Shown: positions 16,701 to 25,293, counted from the stretch's first letter. The stretch: DNA of 64,000 nucleotides from CAZDHT01 sp964505325 (GCA_964505325.1 CAZDHT010000001.1:1-64000), one strand, 5' to 3'. The notes: generated by a model not told the origin, from the sequence alone. Translations and numbers: made by a program.

Positions 16701-16988
16701 GAGCGCGTCCGACAACCGGTCCGCCACGACGCCCTGTGCTTCAGCGAGGAGCTTCTCCAGCTCGCCGCGCAGGCGGACCTTCAGCTCGTTCGCGGCGCGC
16801 TCGGTGAACGTGATCGCGACAATCTCGGCCAGCTTGGCGTGGCCGGTGGTAATCGCGTGGAGGATGCGGGCGGTCAGCAGCGTGGTCTTGCCGGTGCCGG
16901 CGCTGGCCTCGACCGCGTACGTTGTGCCCAGGTCCTGCTCGATGAGGTCGCGGATGTCCTGGTCGACGGGCGTGCGGTCGTTCTTCAT
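13728..16988 (-). CDS. addA: AddA-like UvrD/REP helicase with nuclease domain
   Basis: 1086 residues. Superfamily 1 helicase motifs: Walker A ASAGTGKTT (residues 28-36), ITFTERAANEL (Ia), STIHSF, Walker B LIDECQDTD, GDPKQSIYRFR (III), HVRQNFRSS (IV), ITIHKAKGLEFPIVVL (V) and YVAATRARDRLI (VI). At the C-terminus, EGLIDLAFDD and IVDYKTDD form a PD-(D/E)XK nuclease. This is the AddA subunit layout: a 3'-5' helicase that also cuts, processing double-strand ends for recombination. It overlaps addB upstream by four bases and queE downstream by four. Confidence 0.9.
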   Translation of the reverse strand: MKNDRTPVDQDIRDLIEQDLGTTYAVEASAGTGKTTLLTARILHAITTGHAKLAEIVAITFTERAANELKVRLRGELEKLLAEAQGVVADRLSDALAALDAAHASTIHSFAAELLLERPVEAKVDPGFAISESLQSSLLFDEVWSAWLARQLHDEHGPLRSAFVAGLSTDDLKECARLLLANRDLQPGGDELDLAAPLAELVDAFVPKARALYRHMQEHCTSLGCSCASRILSAVNAADQMREAGPDENMARLPGLDLRIKKPRNACKGPARDFCIAGLNELQDLADPLRDSAAHVVACRLAGVLREMVARYEAAKRERAVLDFDDLLLKARDLLRSDKAVRRYFQERFKMILIDECQDTDPLQTEIVFFLAENGAKASNWRDVEIVPGKLLFVGDPKQSIYRFRRADIETYEEAKQVVARSGKLVHVRQNFRSSPACVDWVNAVFDELIQRPDDGAYQPEYVPLEAWRTDAGPAATVLKPPDGMAFDKIDEARVAEAATVAHEVKAMIGRGDTVLDKETGTMRPVTYGDVAVLFRARTAFGLYESAFSSAGIPFRAVSGKEFFARQEVTELRVVLAAIERPYDPVAVVAALRTSLLGVSDDELAAAAEARFDYLSRAAEEGDAYILGVFRLLAAWHRDRNLRSTSDLVQQVLSDTKALELFYLKPGGAQRAANLAKVIDAARAYEQTPGATFGGFVRWLQEMTTVAEEAESPLAEEDEDLVKLITIHKAKGLEFPIVVLADMSAGRKSRIRFVPNRIGDSFEVRIGAESRGIMTLGFRDAKGREQRVEEAEAQRLFYVAATRARDRLIIPHFPASDKPGGYLKYLTDLAEEAGAAAKKVEAEVAADPDVMKPHGRRAFRVNLKRKPPKECATLCERREKWRRTHEQLIRRAAEEKRLKTASRLGEDEREDFGRPTGEGELGRSIGKAVHAVLEQADLATGAGLSELAEQEATRNGIPSHAPMVEKLARAALGMELVKRAAEAGTVYREVPFAVNVDGTILEGLIDLAFDDGTGLTIVDYKTDDVSEQHLAEHAQSYRLQVGAYALAAREVFGKAPKAAALLFLRAGREIPVEIGGPLLDSVRKQL

Positions 16989-19900
16989 TCGATCTCTGCC
17001 ATTTCCAGCAGACCGGCGATGGCCGGGTCACCCTTCTTGCGTTCGAAGATCACGTCCTGGTTCGCCCCGCACACGTCCTTGAAGTCGCAGTACCGGCACC
17101 GGTCCTTGTGGGGCGTGGCGATGAAGATGCCGTTCTGGATACATTGCTCGGCGGTGACGATGATCCGCTCCAGGTCGTTCATGCGGGCATCCAGCGCCTC
17201 GCGCGTAAACTCGACGGAGCTGAACCCGCCGCGCTCCGTGGCGAAGGCATATTCGGCGCCGACCGCGCGACGGTTGGGGCGCAGCATCTGCGCGGCGAGG
17301 ATGTAGATGGGGAGTTGGAGCGCCGTGCCGCCGGCGAACGTGTTGGGTTTGCCGCTCTTGCGGCCCGTCTTGTAGTCGATCACGCGGGCCTCGCCTTCGC
17401 CGAGCTCGTCGATGCGGTCGATCATACCCTTGAACTTGTAGCTCTTTCCGCCGAAGACGAGTTCGAGCGGTCTTTCGGTGGACGCCCTGTCTTCGCGGTG
17501 GCTGCGGGGTGGCATGCCGAACCGCGTTTCGAACATCGCCGGCCGAGCGCCCGCGGCCAGGCAATCGGCGGCGTCGAGTGTGGCGAATCGGTCGAGGTCG
17601 CGGAGAATCTCGGCTTGGTCCAGTGCCCACGTCAGCGCGGGAGGGACGGCGCGCAGCCGGCGGAACTCCGCGTTCGCCGCATCGCGCAGCGAGGCCGAGA
17701 GTTCCCCCGCCGATGCGGTTGCCCCGTTGCGGAAGCGCTCTGTATACGCCCGGCAGAACGCGCGGTGAATCAGCGCACCGCGATCGAGCGGCGCGATCCG
17801 TTCCATCCGCTCCGGCTCCTCCAGGGGCTGTATGTTCAGGACACGCTGCAGGAAGTACGCGAACGGACAGGCGGCGAACCTTTCGATCCGCGTCGGCGAG
17901 ACGACGTCGCCGGCGATGGTCCGGTGGGCTGCCTGGGAAACGATGCCGTCGAACTGGGTGAAGTGCTTCTCCTGCCACCGCGCCGTCTCCGCCTCCACGC
18001 CCCGCTTGAACTGCTCCGAGACAGCCGCCAGGTACAGAGCTCGCTCTGGCTTCCCGGCTTCAACCAGCCCGGCAATCGCGCGGAGGTCGTAATCATCGAG
18101 GTCCAGGTATTGCTGATCGCCCGCGCCGCCGGGGAACATGGAAACCCTGCTGAACCCGGGGGCGCGTTCAAGTGATTCGTGATCATACCGCTCGCCCGTG
18201 AGGGCCTCGGCCAGCCGCGCCAGAAAGTGCGAGGGGATGCGGTCGCGGGCGGCCGCGACATCCAAGCGCGAGAACGTCAGGGTGACGCATTCGGCCGCGG
18301 CGGAAACGGCGAGAGCGAACAGCATCTTCTCCTCGTCAACCCGCCCCGATTTGCCGGGCAGATGCGCTCCGGTCGCGCCGGAGATGACGGCGCGTTCCCC
18401 GTCGAGCACGATGGGGTCCTGCCGCCCCGCTGCCGGGAAGGCTTTTTCGACCAGACCGGGAACGATGACGGCCCGGAAGCCGAGGCCGCGCGATTCGAAT
18501 AGGCCCCCGATGTAAACCTTGCCGCGCTGAAATCCCTTCGCCGGGCTCCGCTGACGCCCGAGGAGATCCGCGATCGCCTCCCGCACCTCGTCCAGCGTAG
18601 TCTCCGGGTTGATCTCGTCCAGGTCGATCAGCTTTCGCGCCTCGGTGCAGATGCGGTCCCGGTCATCGGACGACTCGACGAAATGCTCGTAGACGCGGAG
18701 TAGCCCGCCGGCCGTGTCGGCCCAGGTGCCCGACACCGGAACGGACTCCTTGGCTGCGATCAACTCGCGCACGAAGGCCGTCAAGTGCGGCAATTCGTGC
18801 AGCGGGAGGGCGTGCTCTTGGTCACCGTCGCCAGCGCGGGTCTTCAGTTCGGCCAGCCGCCGGGTCCATTCGCCAGGGCCGGCAACGATGCCGGCGGCGA
18901 TGCTGAGCAAATCCCAGTTCGAGGTGTTCGGCCCGTGCCCGAGGAGCTTGTCGAACGCGATGGGCGCAAAGTGGATGAACTGCATCACCTCGTCCCTGGG
19001 CAGGTCCCCGGCGATCAGGCTCGCGAGCATTTCGAGGCTGCGGGCCTGGCGCGTCTCGCGCAGCGGCGTGCCGCCGGACACGAAGTACGGTATCCCCCGC
19101 CGGTCAAAGGCGTCGCGCAGTAGGCGCGAATACGCTTCCGGGCTCCGCAGCAGGATGCCGATCTCGTGGAATGGGATGCCCCGCGCGGCGAATTCGAGCA
19201 CTTGCCGGACGATCTCGCGCGCTTCCCGCGGCTCGCCCGGCACGGACAGGACTCTGAAATCGGCTGCGTCCGTCGGCGTCCCCCGCGGCGGCGCGAAAAG
19301 ACGCCCTGCCAGGGAATCTTCCTCCGTCGCTGCCGCTTGCGCGGCGAAGCCATTTCTTGAAAGCCACTCGATCAGCGGTCCCCCGTAAGCGTAGGCCGGC
19401 CCTGCGCCCCCCGGCACCATGGCCGTCGCAGACCGAGCCCGAGAAGCGAGGGCGAGCAGAAGCCGACGCTGGAGCCCGTTCAGGTCGTAGAAGCCGTAGG
19501 CGATGAGGCCGGCGGACGCAACGAGCGGCGACTGCGCCGCGGATTCTGCCGCGGCGGCCATGAGGTCGGCGTCGTCGTACAGGCCCAGCTTCCCAAGCGA
19601 GCTTTCGTAGCCGGCAAAGATCGTCCGGAAGGCGGCGAGTTTTGCCCCCTTCACTTTTCCAAGCGCTGCAGGCGCCAGGCCCGCCTCCTTGAGGTCGGTG
19701 ATAGACGCGGCCGTCGTCTTGACAAAGCCCGGCAGATCGGCGACCGGCTCGAAGTACCCTCCCGCCGCACATTGTCGGATGACGTCGCGCACGATGAGCC
19801 TCTGGGCGAGGCCGGGGAGCGCCCTTCGGCCGGGGGATCGAAGACGCGCCAAGCCGAGCTTCCGCGCAAGTTTGGTGAACGTGAGAAACCGAACGTTCCA

Positions 19901-20083
19901 CAGTGGATTCCGTTCCGCCAGGCGCCGGCGAAGATACATCGCCAGCATGTTGGAGCCGACCAGCACGAGGACGGGCGCTCCCGGATCGTCCCTCTGGGCG
20001 GCGCAGATTTGCCCGGCCAGCGCTGCCTCCAGCACCGGCCGGAACGGACCGACGATGACTCGATGTTTCTGATCAGAGCTCAT
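16985..20083 (-). CDS. addB: AddB-like helicase-nuclease partner subunit
   Basis: 1032 residues. The C-terminal nuclease has GMIDRIDEL and ARVIDYKTGRKS (PD-(D/E)XK), and the four Cys of the AddB iron-sulfur staple are present: one in ERFAACPFAYFLQ and three in CRYCDFKDVC. The N-terminal part has the GPFRPVLEAALA and TFTKLARKLG elements of the inactivated AddB helicase but no Walker A lysine motif, so only AddA should unwind DNA. It is the first gene of the operon, with its own promoter (20092-20120), and overlaps addA by the ATGA arrangement. Chi recognition, if any, is unknown for this lineage. Confidence 0.85.
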   Translation of the reverse strand: MSSDQKHRVIVGPFRPVLEAALAGQICAAQRDDPGAPVLVLVGSNMLAMYLRRRLAERNPLWNVRFLTFTKLARKLGLARLRSPGRRALPGLAQRLIVRDVIRQCAAGGYFEPVADLPGFVKTTAASITDLKEAGLAPAALGKVKGAKLAAFRTIFAGYESSLGKLGLYDDADLMAAAAESAAQSPLVASAGLIAYGFYDLNGLQRRLLLALASRARSATAMVPGGAGPAYAYGGPLIEWLSRNGFAAQAAATEEDSLAGRLFAPPRGTPTDAADFRVLSVPGEPREAREIVRQVLEFAARGIPFHEIGILLRSPEAYSRLLRDAFDRRGIPYFVSGGTPLRETRQARSLEMLASLIAGDLPRDEVMQFIHFAPIAFDKLLGHGPNTSNWDLLSIAAGIVAGPGEWTRRLAELKTRAGDGDQEHALPLHELPHLTAFVRELIAAKESVPVSGTWADTAGGLLRVYEHFVESSDDRDRICTEARKLIDLDEINPETTLDEVREAIADLLGRQRSPAKGFQRGKVYIGGLFESRGLGFRAVIVPGLVEKAFPAAGRQDPIVLDGERAVISGATGAHLPGKSGRVDEEKMLFALAVSAAAECVTLTFSRLDVAAARDRIPSHFLARLAEALTGERYDHESLERAPGFSRVSMFPGGAGDQQYLDLDDYDLRAIAGLVEAGKPERALYLAAVSEQFKRGVEAETARWQEKHFTQFDGIVSQAAHRTIAGDVVSPTRIERFAACPFAYFLQRVLNIQPLEEPERMERIAPLDRGALIHRAFCRAYTERFRNGATASAGELSASLRDAANAEFRRLRAVPPALTWALDQAEILRDLDRFATLDAADCLAAGARPAMFETRFGMPPRSHREDRASTERPLELVFGGKSYKFKGMIDRIDELGEGEARVIDYKTGRKSGKPNTFAGGTALQLPIYILAAQMLRPNRRAVGAEYAFATERGGFSSVEFTREALDARMNDLERIIVTAEQCIQNGIFIATPHKDRCRYCDFKDVCGANQDVIFERKKGDPAIAGLLEMAEIE

Positions 20084-20091
20084 ACGGAGTG

Positions 20092-20120
20092 AGTCTACTT
20101 CTCTGCTGCGCCGGAGTCAA
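20092..20120 (-). promoter_or_regulatory. Promoter for the addB operon
   Basis: On the minus strand, TTGACT (20120-20115) and TAGACT (20097-20092) with a 17-base spacer, immediately upstream of the addB start. Confidence 0.45.
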
Positions 20121-20130
20121 TCATCGCAGC

Positions 20131-21258
20131 TCACATGGGCTCGAGGCGCAGCGCGGCGGCGACGATGTCGAACGCCGCGCGGGGGCGCGCTGCGTTGAGA
20201 GCCGCTTTTCTCATTCGGGCGAGGTGCTCAGGCTCGGCGAGCAGACGGCCGATGACCTGGCGAAGCTTGGCGGGGGTGCTGGCGGGCAGCGCCGCACCGC
20301 GCCCTACCAGAAAGGCGGAATTCCTCTCCTCCTGCCCGGGGATCGGCAGGGTCAATACCATCGGGAGCCCAACGGCGAGGCACTCGGTGCTCGACATGCC
20401 GCCGGGTTTTGTCACGATGAGGTCCGACGCCGCCATCAGCTTCTCCATGTAATCCACGAACCCGTACGTGACCAGCTTCGCCGGCGGCGGGACGGCCAGC
20501 TCGTCGAGCCTCCGCTTCAACCTCTCGTTGTGCCCGGCGACGGCAAGGATCTGGACCGCCCCGCACTCGGCGATGGCGGCGACGGTCTTTTGCACCCCGC
20601 CCTTCCCGCCGCCCCCGCTGAGGGCCAGCACCGTCGGCAGGCCGGGCTCCAGCCCCAGCTCCGCGCGGACTTGGGCGCGGTCAACCGGCTCGGAGAAGGC
20701 GGCGTCGATCGGGATCCCGCAGGTGGTGACCTGGTCGGGAGGCGCCCCCTTGCTGATGAACAGGCCGCGGAGGTAGTCGGACGCGACGAAATAATGGTCC
20801 GTCCCGGGGTTGATCCATATTCGATGCGCGTCGTAGTCCGTGACCACCACCCCAACGGGGACATCGAGTTGGCCCGTTCGCCGCATCCAGGCGAGGATCT
20901 CACCGGGGAGGAAGTGCGTGCAGACGATGTGGGTGGGCTGTTTCTGCCGGACCAGGTCGATGAACTTGCCGGCGTTGAGCCGGTCGAGCGCGCACATGGC
21001 CCGGCGTTCGAAACCGTCGATCCGCTTCTTGTCCCATCGGTGGTACAGATAGCGCCAGTACCAGGGGAGGGCGCTGATCACCGAGAAGTATGAGTGGAGG
21101 TAGAGCTTGCCGAAGACTGCTCTGGTGTACTGGATGACGTCGACCGTTTCGGCAGAGCCCTCGTACCCGGCAAGGTCGAAGGCGCTCTTCAGGGCGGCGG
21201 CGGCGCGGGCGTGACCCGCCCCGGCGGACGCGTATGCGATGAGCAGCTTGTACGCCAT
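20131..21258 (-). CDS. Glycosyltransferase of the MGDG synthase/MurG-like (GT28) type
   Basis: 375 residues from the ATG at 21256-21258. The N-terminus has the MGDG-synthase-type signature (IAYASAGAGHARAAAALK), then FISKGAPPDQV and GIPIDAAFSEP at the hinge, LALSGGGGKGGVQK opening the C-terminal domain and TKPGGMSSTECLAVGLPMVL, which binds the nucleotide sugar. Enzymes of this type add sugars to diacylglycerol or lipid-linked carriers at the membrane, so a glycolipid product is likely. The frame can be read further upstream, but the conserved fold begins right after this ATG. Confidence 0.8.
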   Translation of the reverse strand: MAYKLLIAYASAGAGHARAAAALKSAFDLAGYEGSAETVDVIQYTRAVFGKLYLHSYFSVISALPWYWRYLYHRWDKKRIDGFERRAMCALDRLNAGKFIDLVRQKQPTHIVCTHFLPGEILAWMRRTGQLDVPVGVVVTDYDAHRIWINPGTDHYFVASDYLRGLFISKGAPPDQVTTCGIPIDAAFSEPVDRAQVRAELGLEPGLPTVLALSGGGGKGGVQKTVAAIAECGAVQILAVAGHNERLKRRLDELAVPPPAKLVTYGFVDYMEKLMAASDLIVTKPGGMSSTECLAVGLPMVLTLPIPGQEERNSAFLVGRGAALPASTPAKLRQVIGRLLAEPEHLARMRKAALNAARPRAAFDIVAAALRLEPM

Positions 21259-21283
21259 GTGCCGTCTGATCCGCAAAACGTGG

Positions 21284-21311
21284 ATTATATCCGCCTGCGC
21301 TCGCGCCGCAA
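21284..21311 (-). promoter_or_regulatory. Promoter for the glycosyltransferase gene
   Basis: On the minus strand, TTGCGG (21311-21306) and TATAAT (21289-21284), spacer 16 bases, about 26 bases before the start codon. Confidence 0.5.
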
Positions 21312-21459
21312 GTGCTGGGATGCCGCCGAGTCGATACCCTGAACGCGGGGCATTTGCCGGGACGAGCTGTACCCAGGCAGCATGACGGCGGGGCGGGAAG
21401 GGTGTGGATTGGGCGCGGGCAAAACGGCCGATCCCGACCGCGGCCGGGCCCACGAACGT

Positions 21460-21780
21460 CTAATCCTTGAAGAGTTGGTTGAATCTCTCGCGCGGCGTGA
21501 GCGAGCGGGTCCCGGACGGGCGTTCCGGCCTTCGGCCCGTCTGGGCGCTCGATTCCGGCGCTGCGGTCTGTCGAAAGTCGAACTCGTCGCAGTAGTTTCC
21601 GCGCTCCACGTCTGCCACGTACTCCGTGGTCCGGCTCAGACAGTGGTTGTGCGCGTCCGGCGAGTACAGCCGGCAGTTTCGGCAGCAGTGGAGGAACGCG
21701 TCGCAATGAGGGCACAATTCCTTGAAAGGCACCCGTTGCCGATCCGGTAGCTCAGTACCACACTGGTAGCAAAGTCGCAT
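21460..21780 (-). CDS. Small Cys-rich, probable zinc-binding protein
   Basis: 106 residues. The first half holds three CxxC knuckles (CYQC, CPHC, CRNC) plus CC and further Cys residues (HNHC and GNYC), a pattern for two or more zinc sites. The second half is polar and disordered-looking, ending in SLTPRERFNQLFKD. I recognise this as a conserved hypothetical type without a named function. ATG at 21780 is preferred over the adjacent TTG at 21783 because a GAGG lies five bases ahead. It is convergent with nothing and divergent from the DUF2062 gene. Confidence 0.6.
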   Translation of the reverse strand: MRLCYQCGTELPDRQRVPFKELCPHCDAFLHCCRNCRLYSPDAHNHCLSRTTEYVADVERGNYCDEFDFRQTAAPESSAQTGRRPERPSGTRSLTPRERFNQLFKD

Positions 21781-21860
21781 CAAACGCCTCGCAGAAACAA
21801 GGGTTCCGATGAAGTGATCCCCAACAAGATAATAACCCAGGCCGCGACAAAAGTCAAGTT

Positions 21861-21889
21861 TTGCGGAAGCGCCTGGCGGCGAGTATAAT
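21861..21889 (+). promoter_or_regulatory. Promoter for the DUF2062 gene
   Basis: TTGCGG (21861-21866) and a perfect TATAAT (21884-21889) with a 17-base spacer, 29 bases before the ATG. Confidence 0.6.
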
Positions 21890-21918
21890 GCCGCCGATCG
21901 TCATCGAAGGGGTGCAAC

Positions 21919-22524
21919 ATGATCCGTATCCGTTTCCGGCACTGGCGCCGATGGCTGTACCGGCGGGTGGTAAAGCTTCGGGGCTCGCCGCACGCCATCG
22001 CGCGCGGGATGGCGCTGGGCGTGATCTTCGGGAACCTGATGCCGCCGGGCCTCCAGTTGTTCACCGGCATCCCGGTCACCTTGCTGCTGGGCGGAAACGT
22101 CCTGGCAATGATCGCGGGCACTTGCGTGTCCAATCCCTTCACGTACGTCGCCCTCTATTTGTTCAATTGCCGGGTGGGCGAGGTCTTTTTGAACGGGCTC
22201 GGGGCCGAGATCAGCCTCGGGGCCGACCTGGAGGCCGCCCTCCGATCGGTGCGTGAGATGCGGATTGGCGAATTCTTCGCCGAGAGACTCCGCCCCCTGC
22301 TGTCCTGCTGGATCGCAGGCGGCCTGCTCGTCGGGCTGGCCGAATCGGTCCCCGCCTACTACCTGATGCACATCATCGTGATCCAGGTCCGCCGGCTGCA
22401 GAGCTTCGCCCGGGCGCGCCGCGCCGCCCGTCACGAGGCCCGAGCCGCCGAGGAGAAGCCTCGCAAGACAGGGGAACCTGACGAAGAAGCCCCGGACGAA
22501 CAGCCGCCCCCGCCGCCGGAATAA
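21919..22524 (+). CDS. DUF2062 membrane protein
   Basis: 201 residues. The DUF2062 signature is visible: a basic start, SPHAIARGMALGVIFGNLMP, then a hydrophobic stretch with CVSNPFTYV. There are three or four membrane helices (about 31-50, 58-85, 125-150) and a long charged C-terminal tail ending in EQPPPPPE. The function of the family is not established; it is often found near lipid or cell-wall glycosyltransferases, which fits the GT28-type neighbour on the other strand. Start ATG follows a clear promoter. Confidence 0.75.
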   Translation: MIRIRFRHWRRWLYRRVVKLRGSPHAIARGMALGVIFGNLMPPGLQLFTGIPVTLLLGGNVLAMIAGTCVSNPFTYVALYLFNCRVGEVFLNGLGAEISLGADLEAALRSVREMRIGEFFAERLRPLLSCWIAGGLLVGLAESVPAYYLMHIIVIQVRRLQSFARARRAARHEARAAEEKPRKTGEPDEEAPDEQPPPPPE

Positions 22525-22533
22525 GGGGCTCTA

Positions 22534-22596
22534 TCAAGACCCTGGTGGGGCAGGCATTCTTGCCTGCCACGGGGCAGACAGGAATGTCCGCCCCAC
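22534..22596 (+). repeat. Family A palindromic repeat
   Basis: TCAAGACCCTGGTGGGGCAG at the left and GTCCGCCCCAC at the right. It is nearly identical to the reverse complement of 46751-46812, so the element occurs in both orientations. It sits ten bases after the DUF2062 stop. Confidence 0.8.
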
Positions 22597-22667
22597 TGTT
22601 TTTTTGGAGCTCGCAAGCCCAGTCGTCTCTCGCCGATCAAGCGCCGCTGATCAGAAGCTGCCGGCTT

Positions 22668-23255
22668 CTACTGTGGCCCGTCCCAGTACCGTCGGACCGC
22701 CCAGGCCTTGTCCTCGTGGATCCACTGCACGCGGCCGTCGAGGAAAATCACGTTGGCGCCGCCGCGGTGGCGCCACTCAATATCCCCGAAGCCGCCCAGG
22801 CCCGCGCGGTCACTCTCCTGCGCCCCGTCCGCGATCACGCCGATCTCCAGCCGGAGCCTGAAGGAATCCATCGGCGCGTGAGGAGGCCCGAACACGTGAA
22901 CGTTCCCGACGTACCCGCCTCCTGCCGGACAGCCCCACAGGCGGCTCTTCCCTTCGCCCCGGGGGTTGTCGTCCGCCTGCAGGAGCGTATCGACCTGCTC
23001 GCGCCACGTGCCGATGGAGCCCTCGCCGAGCGGCACGTCCTGACAGGGCGGGTAGCCACCGGAACTCTGTGCGTAGTTCCGGACGGCGCCGAAGATCTGG
23101 ACGAGCTGGTGCCGGCAGCGCAGGATGAGTGAGGTCTGGTAGGTGCGCCGCAGGACCGGGCCCATGATAGTGATGACCGCCAAGATGAGGATGATCGCAA
23201 CCAGAAGTTCGGCGCGCGCAGAACGCGCTGCCTTTGACTGCCGTTGCTGGGGCAC
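22668..23255 (-). CDS. Pseudopilin-like protein with H-X9-DG motif
   Basis: 195 residues from GTG at 23255; GGGAG seven bases upstream supports this start. The N-terminus is a short basic leader followed by ELLVAIILILAVITIMG, resembling a type IV pilin/pseudopilin helix with Glu at +5, though the usual Gly-Phe cleavage site is degenerate. Near the C-terminus, HRGGANVIFLDG is the H-X9-DG processing-associated motif common in planctomycetes and relatives. It is probably exported through a pilin-like route, but the role is unknown. A consensus-like promoter lies directly upstream. Confidence 0.8.
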   Translation of the reverse strand: MPQQRQSKAARSARAELLVAIILILAVITIMGPVLRRTYQTSLILRCRHQLVQIFGAVRNYAQSSGGYPPCQDVPLGEGSIGTWREQVDTLLQADDNPRGEGKSRLWGCPAGGGYVGNVHVFGPPHAPMDSFRLRLEIGVIADGAQESDRAGLGGFGDIEWRHRGGANVIFLDGRVQWIHEDKAWAVRRYWDGPQ

Positions 23256-23288
23256 GCCACGACTCCCGATGGGGTTCCGTGCCGTGGC

Positions 23289-23317
23289 ATTATACCGCGC
23301 CCCGTGCGCCGGGTCAA
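23289..23317 (-). promoter_or_regulatory. Promoter for the H-X9-DG gene
   Basis: On the minus strand, TTGACC (23317-23312) and TATAAT (23294-23289) with a 17-base spacer, about 34 bases before the GTG. Confidence 0.6.
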
Positions 23318-23393
23318 AGGCAGGGTCATTCAATTCTCGTCTGGAAACGGCCGAGGTCAATGCCCTCGGCTGCAAATGACCCGGATTCCACCT

Positions 23394-23417
23394 CTTCACT
23401 TGGCTGAAGTGTTACGA
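23394..23417 (+). repeat. Dispersed repeat family B copy
   Basis: CTTCACTTGGCTGAAGTGTT followed by ACGA. It lies between the H-X9-DG gene and the end of the 512-residue mobile-type gene, about 105 bases outside the latter. Confidence 0.65.
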
Positions 23418-23522
23418 TCACGCGTTGTCCGCCGAAGCCTTGCCGGAGGTGGAAGGACACGAAGAAGACTCCTCACTCCTTCGTACTACAAGCTGTCAGA
23501 AGTTTGTTTTTTTGGACACTTT

Positions 23523-25061
23523 TCATGCGGCCGTGTCTTTCAAGAGTGCCCAATCGGTTTGACGGAAGATAAGGGCGGTGGCCATCAGCAGGTGTCCGTG
23601 GGGTGCGATGCGATAGAGGTTTCGATGTGGGACCTTGCGGATGAGTTGGTGTGCTCGCAAGAGCCGAAGGTGTCTGGCGACTTGTCCACGCCGGCGGGCG
23701 GCTTCTTTTGGGGTGTTCGCCTGGGTGGGGAAGAGCAGGCGTTGGATGTGGCGGCTGGTGAAGCCGTGGAGGAGATGCTCACCGTGAAGGATCGCTTCGA
23801 AAAGACGGCTCTCCTCGGGTGCAATGGGCCGCAACGGCCGATACGGCTTCCGGCCTTTGCGTACCCGCCGGCTGACGGCATCGAGAAGCTGGTGCGACGG
23901 GGTCGGATCTCCGACAACGGCGAGCGCCTCCAGATAGCGCCCATTGGCGTCCCGGCAGATGGTGATGCGCCGGGCCAGGTCCCGCAGTCCCTTGCTCATC
24001 TTTCCCCAGACCAGTCGGCCGTCTTTGCGGCGCAACGCCTGGAATCGGCGCGGGTTGTTGATCGTCGTTTCGATGCGGAGGATGATGCCCTCCTTGTCGT
24101 ACATCTTGAGCGAGTTCTCGTTGACCTGATGCTTGAGACGGACTCCCTCCACTCGGTGGCGCTTGGAGGTGACGACGCGGTTGGGCAGCATGCCTCGTAC
24201 GCGGTCGGTCAGGAAGCGCAGCACGTCGCGGCTGGAGAAGTGTCGGAGGGCGTGTCCCCACAGAGACGGATAAACCTTCTGAAGGGCCTTGCGGCTCTTG
24301 AAGAGCACGTCGGTTGCATACTCGCTCTCATAGACGGTCCAGTAGTAGCCGAACCGCCCGACGAATCCCAATTCCTTGAGCAGCGGGTTCACTCGGCGGG
24401 CCGGCGGGTTGAGAAACCTCGCCCAGTTCCGAATCTCCAAGCGGCGCAGAATCGCCTGGGCCCGCGGCAGGTCTCCGATGTCGAACAGGGCGTTGTGAAT
24501 CTGCTCGAAGGAGATGCTCTCGCGCTTCAACTGCTCGGCGAGGTAGAGCCGCCCGTTCACGTAGACCTGAACGTCGAACGGAACCCACGACTGAATCCGC
24601 AGATGCATCAGGCCGAACTCCCAATCCAGCCAGTAGAAGTAAAAGAAGCGGCACTTCCGCATCCGGTACGTCACCTCCAGGTGACCCGAATCCCGGTTCC
24701 GGCGCAGGTCGGCCGTCACGCACGGCTCGACACACGCCAGCACGCAAATCAGCCCCGCCGTGACGCCATCGCGTTCCGCGATCTGCCGGGCGTATTCATC
24801 CTTCCGAACACCGGACGACTGAAGGTAGATGTACGGCCGGTTCGACTTCGTCGCGACCTCCTTCGCCCGTGCATCCAACGCTCGCGTGCATTGCTCCGCG
24901 AACGAACCGAAGTCCTTGAGCAAAATCCCATGAGCCGTTAGGAACCGATCCAGCCCATGCGAGTAGTTGATCGAGCGCAGCACGCCTCGGAACATCAGCC
25001 GGTCGAACCCCTCCAGAACACACTCGATGACTTCCGTGTGCCGTGTGATAAAATCGGTCAT
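23523..25061 (-). CDS. 512-residue protein of a multicopy, probably mobile family
   Basis: I recognise the pattern of a family of about 500 residues repeated in planctomycete and other genomes, without an assigned activity: MTDFITRHTEVIE at the start, GFDRLMFRGVLR, LLKDFG, LVCVLACVEPC-like text (here ICVLACVEPCV), RMRKCRFFYFYW, RIQSWVPFDVQVYVNGR, YYWTVYESEYATDVLF, GVRLKHQVNENSLKMYDKEG and ILRIETTINNP. The C-terminus looks like a winged helix (RRGQVARHLRLLRAHQLIRK), so DNA binding is likely. A transposase-like role is inference: no acid triad or terminal inverted repeats were found. The start has GAGGGG upstream and follows no neighbour. Confidence 0.6.
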   Translation of the reverse strand: MTDFITRHTEVIECVLEGFDRLMFRGVLRSINYSHGLDRFLTAHGILLKDFGSFAEQCTRALDARAKEVATKSNRPYIYLQSSGVRKDEYARQIAERDGVTAGLICVLACVEPCVTADLRRNRDSGHLEVTYRMRKCRFFYFYWLDWEFGLMHLRIQSWVPFDVQVYVNGRLYLAEQLKRESISFEQIHNALFDIGDLPRAQAILRRLEIRNWARFLNPPARRVNPLLKELGFVGRFGYYWTVYESEYATDVLFKSRKALQKVYPSLWGHALRHFSSRDVLRFLTDRVRGMLPNRVVTSKRHRVEGVRLKHQVNENSLKMYDKEGIILRIETTINNPRRFQALRRKDGRLVWGKMSKGLRDLARRITICRDANGRYLEALAVVGDPTPSHQLLDAVSRRVRKGRKPYRPLRPIAPEESRLFEAILHGEHLLHGFTSRHIQRLLFPTQANTPKEAARRRGQVARHLRLLRAHQLIRKVPHRNLYRIAPHGHLLMATALIFRQTDWALLKDTAA

Positions 25062-25293
25062 AGGACGCCCCTCGCAAATGGGTTGCTTGATGAGCCATTC
25101 CCCTTATGCAGAGAGCGTCCTTCCTTTTCCAATTTGGTTGCGGCTGAGGGGCGAAGCCCCGAAGCCGCGTCAGGCTCTTCGTGGCGAGAATTCCCGTTAC
25201 CAAACCCGCCGCCCCGCCACTAAGGGGGTGAACGTACTCGAGTGGTTCCGCCGGGCGGTCAATGAGAACCGTTTACTCAAGGAGGAAGAAGAG

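Noticed and set aside
23418..25293. Insertion sequence with defined ends around the 512-residue gene
   Set aside because: I looked for matching inverted ends and a target duplication on both sides and found none convincing, so no mobile-element boundaries are given.
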